DNA of 16,692 nt from JAVVHH01 sp050954595 (GTDB lineage Bacteria; Pseudomonadota; Alphaproteobacteria; Acetobacterales; Acetobacteraceae): NCBI GenBank assembly GCA_050954595.1, contig JBPBQE010000195.1, forward strand, positions 1 through 16,692, written 5' to 3'. Every line of letters begins with the position of its first letter. Positions within the stretch are counted from its first letter, which is position 1. Shown here one piece after another: positions 7,485-16,692 of this stretch. The position numbers and the translations under genes were made by a program. The notes beneath the pieces were generated by a model, which saw only the letters and a program-made list of their open reading frames with translations, did not search any database and had not been told where the DNA came from.

Positions 7485-9241
7485 CATTCATTGTCTGGTA
7501 ACTCGTTCAGGCTATCCTGCGCCTGGCACAAGCCTTTGATTCGTTCTTGATTGGCCGGGCTGAAGTCGCGAGCAAAATTCTCGCGGGCGTGGGCGATCTC
7601 GTTGGCGAGATGCTCGGGGCCGGTCAGCAGGCCAAAGAAATGCCACCATGTCTTTTGTAGTTCGCCGGGCATGGCGTGCGACAGGGTGTGATCCGGAAGG
7701 TCCTGGGCGGTAGCAGATAGCACGCGGGACGCCTCTCCGTTCACACCAGAGTGCGTCAGGTGGGCAATGAGGCTGGCCGAGTCAAGCGTATCGGCGTGGG
7801 CGAATGCACTCAATTCATTGCGGAGTATCTCAAGATCGTCCGGGAGCGGGATGCGGTGCAGCGCGTCGTCGAGGGGGGCGATCAGTTCCGGATGACGCAG
7901 GAGCAGGGCGAGAAGGATCATCGCGCGACGGTTGGCGATGGCGTCTTCACCCGGGGCGACGCGGACGCGTCTGGCCGGGGCGGCCTTTCGGCCCCGGGAT
8001 TTGAACACGCGATCGAGTAAGGCGGAGCGGAATTCGCCGGACAGGATGCGGTCCGGGATGGATTTCGCGGCGGCTTCGAGACGGACGCGCAGGGCGGCGC
8101 GCTGCTCCGGCGCATCGCCGACGCCGCGGGATAAGGCGGCGAACAGGCCGTCGATCAACGGGGCGGAGTTGTCGCACACGGCGTCGAAGGCGCTGGAGCC
8201 GCCTTTGCGGACGAGGCTGTCGGGGTCTTCGCCAGCGGCCAGGGTGGCGAGCTTGAGGCTGAAGCCGGGCTGCAGCAGGGGCAGGGCCAGCATGATGGCG
8301 CGCTCGGCCGCAGCAGCCCCGGCGCCGTCGCCGTCGAAGCAGAGGATGGGTTCGGGGGAGAGACGCCAGAGTTCGGCCAGGTGATCGTCGGTCAGCGAGG
8401 TGCCGAGCGGGGCGACGGCGCCGGTGTGGCCGGCCTGGTGCAGCGCGATGACGTCCATGTAGCCCTCGACGACGACGAGGCGCTGGCCGCGGCGAACGGG
8501 CTCGCGGGCGCGGTCGACGGCATAGAGCGTGCGGCGCTTGGGAAAGATCGGGCTCTCGGGGCCGTTAATGTATTTGGGCTTGGCGTCACCGAGGGCGCGG
8601 CCGCCGAAGCTGATCAGCCGGCCGCGGCGGTCGCGGATCGGGAAGATGACCCGGCCCCAATACGATTCCCGCAACTCGCCACTCTCGGTTTCGCGCAGCA
8701 GGCCGGCTTCCAGGGCTCGGGCGGGCTCGACGCCCAGGCCGCGCAGTTCGGCGGTGAGGCTGCCGCGTCCGTCGCCGCTCCAGCCGAGGCCGAATTGCTC
8801 GATCGTGGCGTCGGTCAGGCCGCGGCCACGCAAATAGGCCAGCGCTGGGGCACCCTCCGGGGCACGGAGGCGGCGGACGAAGCTGGCCTGCGCGTGATCC
8901 AGGATGTCGTGCAGGTCGAGGCGTTTCTGTTCGGCGCGGGCCTGGGCGGGGGAGGCTTTCGGCACCTCGAGCCCGGCCTCGGCGGCGAGGCTCTCGACGG
9001 CCTCGGGGAAGGAGGCGCCGGAGGACTGCATCTGGAAGCTGATGGCGTCGCCATGCACGCCGCAGCCGAAGCAGTGGAAATGGTCGTCATAGACGTAGAA
9101 GCTGGGGGATTTCTCGCCGTGGAACGGGCAGCAGCCCTTCCAGTTGCGGCCCGACTTGCTCAGCTTGACCCGGCGCCCGATCACCGCTGACAACGGCGTG
9201 CGGGCGCGCAATTCGTCCAGGAACTCGGGCGGTAGGGCCAT
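7484..9241 (-). CDS. dnaG: DNA primase DnaG
   Basis: Synthesises RNA primers at the replication fork. The 585 residues have an N-terminal zinc-binding domain with Cys38, His41, Cys57 and Cys60 (CCPFHGEKSPSF...HCFGCGVHGD). The catalytic core follows, with the TOPRIM domain marked by Glu259 in VVVEGYMDV and the Asp pair in FDGDGAG (Asp303, Asp305). A less conserved C-terminal region (from about 440) should contact the replicative helicase DnaB. The start ATG overlaps the yqeY stop by one base (TAATG), so translation is probably coupled. It sits in the classic primase/sigma-70 gene pair. Nothing in the core is missing; the length is ordinary for the family. Confidence 0.97.
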   Translation of the reverse strand: MALPPEFLDELRARTPLSAVIGRRVKLSKSGRNWKGCCPFHGEKSPSFYVYDDHFHCFGCGVHGDAISFQMQSSGASFPEAVESLAAEAGLEVPKASPAQARAEQKRLDLHDILDHAQASFVRRLRAPEGAPALAYLRGRGLTDATIEQFGLGWSGDGRGSLTAELRGLGVEPARALEAGLLRETESGELRESYWGRVIFPIRDRRGRLISFGGRALGDAKPKYINGPESPIFPKRRTLYAVDRAREPVRRGQRLVVVEGYMDVIALHQAGHTGAVAPLGTSLTDDHLAELWRLSPEPILCFDGDGAGAAAAERAIMLALPLLQPGFSLKLATLAAGEDPDSLVRKGGSSAFDAVCDNSAPLIDGLFAALSRGVGDAPEQRAALRVRLEAAAKSIPDRILSGEFRSALLDRVFKSRGRKAAPARRVRVAPGEDAIANRRAMILLALLLRHPELIAPLDDALHRIPLPDDLEILRNELSAFAHADTLDSASLIAHLTHSGVNGEASRVLSATAQDLPDHTLSHAMPGELQKTWWHFFGLLTGPEHLANEIAHARENFARDFSPANQERIKGLCQAQDSLNELPDNE

Positions 9242-9699
9242 TAGGCGGTGAGCCGGGCCTTTACCAGCGGGTTCACGCGCGACATGTCGATCGCGGCGCC
9301 ATGGGCGGCTTTGAGCGCGGCCATGACCTTGCCCATCTCCTTGGGCGAGGTGGCGCCGCTATCGGCGATCGCCTTGTCAACGGCGGCGGCCAGCGTGGCG
9401 TCATCCATCTGCTGCGGCAGGAAGCCCTCGATCACGGCGATCTCGGCCTCTTCTTTCTCGGCCAGTTCCGGGCGGTTGCCTTGGCGGTAGAGTTCGACGG
9501 CCTCGCGGCGGGACTTAACCATGCCGCGCAGGGTCGAGGTGATCTCGTCGTCGGAAATGGCGGTAACGCCCCTGGGCCGGGCAGCGATGTCGGCGTCCTT
9601 GAGCTTGGCCATGATCATGCGCAGCGTCGAGGTGCGGGCGCTGGTGCCGGCCTTCATGGAGGCCTTCATGGCGTCGGGAAACTGATCGCGCAGGCTCAT
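9241..9699 (-). CDS. yqeY: GatB/YqeY domain-containing protein
   Basis: A 152-residue, all-helical YqeY family protein. The helical region from about MSLRDQF through TLRMIMAKLKDADIA, the RREAVELYRQGNRPELAEKEEAEI segment, the central EGFLPQQM and the end MSRVNPLVKARL are characteristic. The family resembles the tail domain of the GatB amidotransferase subunit and has been proposed to act on tRNA-linked amidation or tRNA binding, but its biochemical role is unsettled. It is the first gene of the operon with dnaG and rpoD, the position held by rpsU in enterobacteria. A GGAG six bases before the ATG supports the start. The divergent carA gene begins 92 bases away, so its promoter shares that short region. 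Confidence 0.93.
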   Translation of the reverse strand: MSLRDQFPDAMKASMKAGTSARTSTLRMIMAKLKDADIAARPRGVTAISDDEITSTLRGMVKSRREAVELYRQGNRPELAEKEEAEIAVIEGFLPQQMDDATLAAAVDKAIADSGATSPKEMGKVMAALKAAHGAAIDMSRVNPLVKARLTA

Positions 9700-9756
9700 G
9701 CGAGCTCCGAATGGTTAATAGGGGAAAGAAGTTACCGGTAGTCTGACATCTTTATC

Positions 9757-9785
9757 TTGAGCTGGGAAGAAACTTCCCATATCGT
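9757..9785 (+). promoter_or_regulatory. Candidate carA promoter with a 17-bp palindrome as its spacer
   Basis: TTGAGC (9757-9762) and TATCGT (9780-9785) each match the sigma-70 consensus hexamers at four of six positions and are separated by the optimal 17 bp. That spacer is exactly the perfect inverted repeat TGGGAAG-AAA-CTTCCCA (9763-9779). Transcription would start near 9792, the first base of the carA ATG, implying a leaderless mRNA; this agrees with the lack of any Shine-Dalgarno sequence there. The palindrome is a strong candidate operator because a protein bound there would block RNA polymerase. Promoter activity is inferred. Confidence 0.5.
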
Positions 9786-9791
9786 TTCCGC

Positions 9792-9959
9792 ATGGCCAGC
9801 ATCGACGATATCATAGCCCGCTTGGGCGGTCCTGACGCGGCGGCACGGTTGACCGGCGTTGGACTCGAAGCGATCCGTAAATGGCGACAGGCGCGGGCGG
9901 TTCCAAGTAAGCATTGGCCGGCGGTGGTTGCAGCGACCGGGTTGACGTTGAGCGATCTG
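9792..9959 (+). other. Helix-turn-helix domain fused to CarA (residues 1-56)
   Basis: The segment reads as a compact five-helix Cro/XRE-like fold. A first helix (IDDIIARLG) is followed by PDAAARLTG, a turn, a recognition-helix-like LEAIRKWRQA rich in basic residues, then VPSKHWPAVVAATG and LTLSDLS. This is the usual order of YdaS/Cro-type phage-like repressors, where G-x3-A...(V/I)...KW pattern residues form the hydrophobic core. The domain keeps its core and basic residues, which argues for selection rather than accidental read-through. The DNA target is unknown; the palindrome at 9763-9779 is the obvious candidate. Confidence 0.75.
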
Positions 9960-11135
9960 TCCAGCGATGCGGCGCCGGAAGAAATGCCGGAGGTTCCGGC
10001 CGGTGCGACGGCCGTGCTGGTGTTGGCCGATGGCGGCGTGTTCTGGGGCGTCGGCTTCGGGGCGCATACGCAATCCCGCGTCGGCGAGCTTTGCTTCAAC
10101 ACGGGGATGACCGGGTATCAGGAAACGCTGACCGACCCGTCCTATGCCGGGCAGATCATCACCTTCACCTTTCCGCACATCGGCAATGTCGGCACCAACG
10201 CCGAAGATGGCGAGGCCACCAACGTGGCGGCCCTTGGTCTGGTCGTGAAGCAGGACATCACCGACCCGTCGAACTGGCGCTCGACGGCGACGCTGGATGC
10301 CTGGTTGAAGGCGCGCGACGTGCCGGGCCTGGCCGGCGTCGACACGCGGGCGCTGACGCTGCGCATCCGGGATGGCGGGCCGCCGACGGCGGTGCTGAGC
10401 TTCCCGGCGGACGGGAAGTTCGACCTGGCGGCGCTGCGGGCGCAAGCGGCGGGGTGGCCCGGGCTGGAAGGCATGGACCTCGCCAAGCAGGTGAGCTGCA
10501 CGCAGAGCTACGGCTGGACCGAAGGCACCTGGGCCTGGCCGGACAAGCACGTGGCGCTGGAGCCGGCGCATCATGTCGTCGCCGTGGATTACGGCGCCAA
10601 GCGCAACATCCTGCGCTGTTTGGCGGCAGCGGGCTGCAAGGTGACGGTGGTGCCGGCGGACACGACGGCCGAGGACATCCTCAGGCATCAGCCGGATGGC
10701 GTGTTCCTGTCCAACGGACCCGGCGACCCGGCGGCAACCGGAGCGTATGCCGTGCCGGCAATCCAGGGCGTGCTGGAGAAGGGCGTGCCGGTGTTCGGCA
10801 TCTGCCTGGGGCATCAATTGCTGGCGCTGTCGCTGGGCGCCAAGACCTACAAGCTGGAGCAGGGCCATCGCGGCGCCAACCAGCCGGTGAAGGATCTGGC
10901 GACCGGCAAGGTGGAGATAACGGCGCAGAACCACGGCTTCGCGGTGGACGACAAGTCGCTGCCGGAGGGGGTGCGGATCACGCACACGAGCCTGTTCGAC
11001 GGTAGCAACGAGGGCATCGCCTGCGACGCCAAGCGGGCGTTCAGCGTGCAGTATCACCCGGAGGCGAGCCCGGGGCCAACGGACAGCCATCACCTGTTCA
11101 AGCGCTTCGTCGATATGATGGGCGAGAAGGTCTAG
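9792..11135 (+). CDS. carA: Carbamoyl-phosphate synthetase small subunit with N-terminal helix-turn-helix fusion
   Basis: The glutaminase subunit, which hydrolyses glutamine and channels ammonia to CarB for carbamoyl phosphate, feeding both pyrimidine and arginine synthesis. The frame has 447 residues against 382 in E. coli. Residues 65-447 are a complete CarA: an N-terminal domain (ATAVLVLADGGVFWG, NTGMTGYQETLTDPSY) and a class I glutamine amidotransferase with nucleophile Cys338 in FGICLGHQ plus His422 and Glu424 in YHPEASPG. Residues 1-56 are extra and resemble a Cro/YdaS-type helix-turn-helix (LGGPDAAARLTGVGLEAIRK, then WRQARAVPSKHWPAVVAATG). An acidic, proline-containing linker (57-70) joins the two. 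The only upstream in-frame start is the ATG at 9792, which has no ribosome binding site; an internal ATG at 9984 would give canonical CarA. Codons such as ATA, CGT, AAA and AGT are more frequent in the extension. carB follows four bases after the stop. Confidence 0.95.
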   Translation: MASIDDIIARLGGPDAAARLTGVGLEAIRKWRQARAVPSKHWPAVVAATGLTLSDLSSDAAPEEMPEVPAGATAVLVLADGGVFWGVGFGAHTQSRVGELCFNTGMTGYQETLTDPSYAGQIITFTFPHIGNVGTNAEDGEATNVAALGLVVKQDITDPSNWRSTATLDAWLKARDVPGLAGVDTRALTLRIRDGGPPTAVLSFPADGKFDLAALRAQAAGWPGLEGMDLAKQVSCTQSYGWTEGTWAWPDKHVALEPAHHVVAVDYGAKRNILRCLAAAGCKVTVVPADTTAEDILRHQPDGVFLSNGPGDPAATGAYAVPAIQGVLEKGVPVFGICLGHQLLALSLGAKTYKLEQGHRGANQPVKDLATGKVEITAQNHGFAVDDKSLPEGVRITHTSLFDGSNEGIACDAKRAFSVQYHPEASPGPTDSHHLFKRFVDMMGEKV

Positions 11136-11139
11136 AGCC

Positions 11140-14379
<3,240 letters not shown>

Positions 14380-14390
14380 TTCAGCGAAAG

Positions 14391-14417
14391 CCGGGCTAGA
14401 CCTGTTGCGGTGCCCGG
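14391..14417 (+). terminator. Possible hairpin after carB
   Basis: CCGGGC (14391-14396) pairs with GCCCGG (14412-14417), and an inner ACC/GGT pairing closes a six-base loop with a three-base bulge on one side. It starts 11 bases after the carB stop. No T-tract follows, so it may be an RNA-stabilising or partial termination element and greA might be read through from carB. Confidence 0.35.
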
Positions 14418-14473
14418 GGGAACCTTGGCGCCGCAACTATGTATTTGCCGATCGGGTATGAGGATCGACCACC

Positions 14474-14947
14474 GTGCAGAAGTTTCCGATGACCGCGCCT
14501 GGCCTGAAGCGTCTCGAAGAGGAGTTGCGCCATCTGAAATCGGTGGAGCGGCCGTCGATCATCCGCGCGATAGCCGAGGCGCGCAGCCATGGCGACCTAT
14601 CCGAGAACGCCGAGTATCACGCGGCGCGGGAGCGGCAGTCGTTCATCGAGGGGCGGGTGATAGAACTGGAGGAGATCACCTCGGCGGCCGAAGTGATCGA
14701 CCCGGCGAGCCTGTCGGGCGACCAGATCAAGTTTGGTGCGCACATTAAGCTGGTCGATGAAGAGACCGAGAAGGAAGCCACCTACCAGATCGTCGGCGTG
14801 CACGAGGCCGACATCAAGGAGCGACGCCTGTCGATCTCGTCGCCGTTGGCCAAGGCGCTGATCGGCAAGAAGCCCGGCGACACCATTTCCGTGCCGGCCC
14901 CCGGTGGCGATCGGAGCTACGAGGTTCTCGACGTCAGATTCGGCTAG
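14474..14947 (+). CDS. greA: Transcription elongation factor GreA
   Basis: Rescues backtracked RNA polymerase by stimulating cleavage of the nascent transcript through the secondary channel. It has 157 residues: an N-terminal antiparallel coiled coil (about 1-75) with the acidic tip HGDLSENAEY carrying Asp41 and Glu44, the residues that coordinate the catalytic metal, and a C-terminal FKBP-like domain (about 80-157, ISSPLAKALIGKKPGDTISVPAPGG). I chose the GTG at 14474 because it gives the typical start MQKFPMT and has GAGGA nine bases upstream; an ATG at 14489 would remove the first five residues. It lies 94 bases after carB, a gap that may hold its own promoter, and nine bases before ilvA. 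Confidence 0.97.
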   Translation: MQKFPMTAPGLKRLEEELRHLKSVERPSIIRAIAEARSHGDLSENAEYHAARERQSFIEGRVIELEEITSAAEVIDPASLSGDQIKFGAHIKLVDEETEKEATYQIVGVHEADIKERRLSISSPLAKALIGKKPGDTISVPAPGGDRSYEVLDVRFG

Positions 14948-14956
14948 CGCCGGATC

Positions 14957-16153
14957 ATGATCGGGCTGGAGGACGTCCGCGCAGCGGCGCGGCGGATAGA
15001 AGGGCGTGTACTACGCACGCCGTCGATCCCGTCCCATGCGGTGAGTCTGGCGACCGGGGCGGAGGTGACGCTCAAGCTGGAGAATTTGCAGCGGATCGGC
15101 TCGTTCAAGGAGCGGGGGGCCGCTAACCGGCTGGCGTTGCTGACGGATGCGGAGCGCGCGCGCGGCGTGGTGGCGATGTCGGCCGGCAATCATGCGCAGG
15201 CGGTGGCGCGGCATGCCAGCCTGCTGGGCATCAAGGCCACCATCGTGATGCCGCTGTTCACGCCGCAGACGAAAGTGAGTCGCACCCGAGGCTGGGGCGC
15301 CGACGTGGTGTTGCACGGCAAGATGCTGGTCGAGGCGGCGGCGCACGCGCATGCGCTGGCCGAGCGAGACGGGCTGGTGTTCGTGCATCCGTATGATGAC
15401 GACGCGGTGATGGCTGGGCAGGGCACGCTGGCGCTGGAAATGCTGGAGGACGCGCCGGAAATCGAGATGATGCTGATCCCGGTTGGCGGCGGCGGCATGA
15501 TCGCGGGCTGCGCGGTCGCTGTGGCGGCGTTGCGGCCGGACATCGAGCTGATCGGCGTCGAGGTGGAGAGCTACGCCTCGTTGCAGTCCGCGCTGGCGGG
15601 GCGCGAGGGCGTGACCGGCGGGGCAACGATCGCGGAAGGCATCGCGGTGCAACGGGTGGGGGAGCGCTGTTTGGAGGCGATCCGCGGTCGCGTGCGCGAG
15701 GTGCTGGCCGTGCCGGAGCGGGTGGTCGAGGACGCGATTTCACTGCTGGCCGAGGGGGCCAAGCAGGTGGCCGAAGGCGCCGGCGCAATCGGAGTGGGCG
15801 CAATGCTGGCGCATCCGGAGCGGTTTGCCGGGCGCCGGGTCGGGACGGTGGTCTGCGGGGGCAACATCGACGGGCGCATCCTGGCCAACGTGCTGCTGCG
15901 CGGATTGCTGCGCGATGGGCGACTGCTGCGGTTGACGATGGACATCCCGGATCGTCCCGGCGTGTTGGCCGACATCGCGACGCGGATCGGCGGCTCCGGC
16001 GGCAACATCATCGAGGTGATCCACCAGCGACTGTTCGACGCGCCAAGCGTTCAGGCGGCGGAACTCGAGTTGATGATCGAGGCCCGCGACCCGGCGCACG
16101 CGGACGCGATCATGGCGGCGCTGGCCAAGACGTATATCGTCCGGCGGAGTTGA
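14957..16153 (+). CDS. ilvA: Threonine ammonia-lyase (threonine dehydratase) with C-terminal ACT domain
   Basis: A PLP enzyme converting L-threonine to 2-oxobutyrate and ammonia, the entry to isoleucine synthesis; serine may also be used. The 398 residues comprise a fold-type II catalytic domain with the PLP lysine Lys51 in GSFKERGA, SAGNHAQ (75-81) for substrate and cofactor contacts, and the phosphate-binding GGGG loop (177-180). A single ACT domain (about 326-398, MDIPDRPGVLADIATRIGGSGGNIIEV) follows. This matches the medium-length single-ACT class of threonine ammonia-lyase rather than the 514-residue E. coli IlvA with two regulatory repeats. The ACT domain suggests amino-acid feedback, but the ligand is not visible. 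The ATG is nine bases after greA with no strong ribosome binding site, so coupling to greA is likely. Confidence 0.93.
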   Translation: MIGLEDVRAAARRIEGRVLRTPSIPSHAVSLATGAEVTLKLENLQRIGSFKERGAANRLALLTDAERARGVVAMSAGNHAQAVARHASLLGIKATIVMPLFTPQTKVSRTRGWGADVVLHGKMLVEAAAHAHALAERDGLVFVHPYDDDAVMAGQGTLALEMLEDAPEIEMMLIPVGGGGMIAGCAVAVAALRPDIELIGVEVESYASLQSALAGREGVTGGATIAEGIAVQRVGERCLEAIRGRVREVLAVPERVVEDAISLLAEGAKQVAEGAGAIGVGAMLAHPERFAGRRVGTVVCGGNIDGRILANVLLRGLLRDGRLLRLTMDIPDRPGVLADIATRIGGSGGNIIEVIHQRLFDAPSVQAAELELMIEARDPAHADAIMAALAKTYIVRRS

Positions 16154-16225
16154 TGCGCCGCTGGCCTAGGCGAGCAGGATAGAGGCGTTCCGATGGGCAA
16201 TCTCTGGCCCTGACGCATTCGAGAT

Positions 16226-16256
16226 CGGACCCCGTTCCAGACTGGAACGGGGTCCG
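16226..16256. terminator. Bidirectional terminator hairpin between ilvA and the ammonium transporter
   Basis: CGGACCCCGTTCCAG (16226-16240) is perfectly complementary to 16242-16256, giving a 13-15 bp GC-rich stem with a tight AGACT loop. It lies between the convergent ilvA and amtB genes and eight bases from the amtB stop codon. Only short T runs flank it, so it acts as a terminator or 3'-end stabiliser for both transcripts. The rest of the 110-base gap holds nothing recognisable. Confidence 0.75.
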
Positions 16257-16263
16257 TCGTCGA

Positions 16264-16692
16264 TCAGCCGAGGCGTTCGCCGTGCAGGACCACGTCGAGG
16301 CCTTCGCGCTCTTCTTCCTCGTTGACCCGCAGGCCGACCAGGATCTTGACCACGAACAGGATCACCAGCGTCGCGATGCCGCTGTAAACCAGTGTCGCGA
16401 CGACGGCGTAGACCTGGTTGATGAACAGCGGCATGCCGCCGACATAGGCGCCGTCCGGTGCGGCCGTGGTGGCCGAGAGCGGGCCGTAGGCAAACACGCC
16501 GGTCAGCAAAGCGCCGACGATGCCGCCGACACCATGGACACCGAAGGCGTCGAGGCTGTCGTCATAGCCGAGCACGTGCTTGAGCGAGGTTGCAGACCAG
16601 AAGCACACGATACCGGCGACGATGCCGATGATGAGTGCCGGGCCGGGAAGCACGAAGCCGGAGGCCGGGGTGATGGCGACCAGGCCGGCGAC
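16264..16692 (-). CDS. amtB: Ammonium transporter, C-terminal part (gene continues beyond the window)
   Basis: The last 142 residues of an Amt/Rh-family ammonium channel in the inner membrane. The frame runs open to the window edge (VAGLVAITPASGF then VLPGPALIIG), so no start is visible; a GTG at 16653 codes for an internal valine. Hydrophobic segments are LIIGIVAGIVCFWSA, the segment containing DAFGVHGVGGIVGALLTGVF with the second conserved pore histidine (the H318 equivalent in E. coli AmtB), and the final helix VYAVVATLVYSGIATLVILFVVKILVGL. The cytoplasmic tail ending REGLDVVLHGERLG is the conserved regulatory tail. A PII gene (glnK) often precedes amtB, but that side lies outside the window. 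Confidence 0.95.
   Translation of the reverse strand, partial: VAGLVAITPASGFVLPGPALIIGIVAGIVCFWSATSLKHVLGYDDSLDAFGVHGVGGIVGALLTGVFAYGPLSATTAAPDGAYVGGMPLFINQVYAVVATLVYSGIATLVILFVVKILVGLRVNEEEEREGLDVVLHGERLG

Noticed and set aside
6304..7539. A 411-codon open frame on the plus strand opposite rpoD
   Set aside because: Complement of the acidic, coiled RpoD middle region; the repeated Leu/Asp/Val/Phe runs have no family resemblance.

Overview
This window is GC-rich chromosomal DNA, with G/C dominating third codon positions. It suggests an alphaproteobacterium, most likely in the Rhodospirillales/Acetobacteraceae. The reasons are the gene order yqeY-dnaG-rpoD diverging from carA-carB followed by greA, and the protein sequences themselves (for example GreA beginning MQKFPMT, and RpoD with long acidic inserts). 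The placement is inferred from family knowledge; no search was run.

Layout: (1) 1-4239, minus strand: a GNAT acetyltransferase, a large PEP-carboxylase-family protein with altered catalytic motifs, and a ribitol 2-dehydrogenase-like SDR. The genes are tightly spaced, and the last two share one base (TGATG). (2) 4371-5417, plus strand: a patatin-like phospholipase, which converges on rpoD across a 15-bp-stem hairpin. (3) 5470-9699, minus strand: yqeY, dnaG and rpoD, a macromolecular-synthesis operon. yqeY and dnaG overlap by one base (TAATG), and a 27-bp tandem repeat sits between dnaG and rpoD. (4) 9792-14379, plus strand: carA and carB, the two subunits of carbamoyl-phosphate synthetase. (5) 14474-16153, plus strand: greA and a threonine ammonia-lyase with an ACT domain. 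(6) 16264 to the window end, minus strand: the C-terminal part of an ammonium transporter, separated from ilvA by a strong bidirectional hairpin.

The most interesting feature is carA. Its reading frame carries about 64 extra N-terminal residues that look like an intact helix-turn-helix DNA-binding domain, joined in frame to a complete, full-length CarA. Immediately upstream, a perfect 17-bp palindrome fills exactly the 17-bp spacer between a plausible -35 and -10. The predicted transcription start falls at the carA start codon, which has no Shine-Dalgarno sequence. Together these suggest a leaderless, possibly self-regulating carbamoyl-phosphate synthetase, in which an enzyme subunit shared by pyrimidine and arginine synthesis may bind its own promoter. 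That is a hypothesis from sequence only.

Secondary points are the PEP carboxylase homologue that has lost several catalytic residues, the tandem hairpin/T-tract repeat ahead of rpoD, and palindromes upstream and downstream of the patatin gene. The rest is ordinary housekeeping sequence: replication priming, primary sigma factor, transcript cleavage factor, carbamoyl phosphate synthesis, threonine deamination and ammonium uptake.
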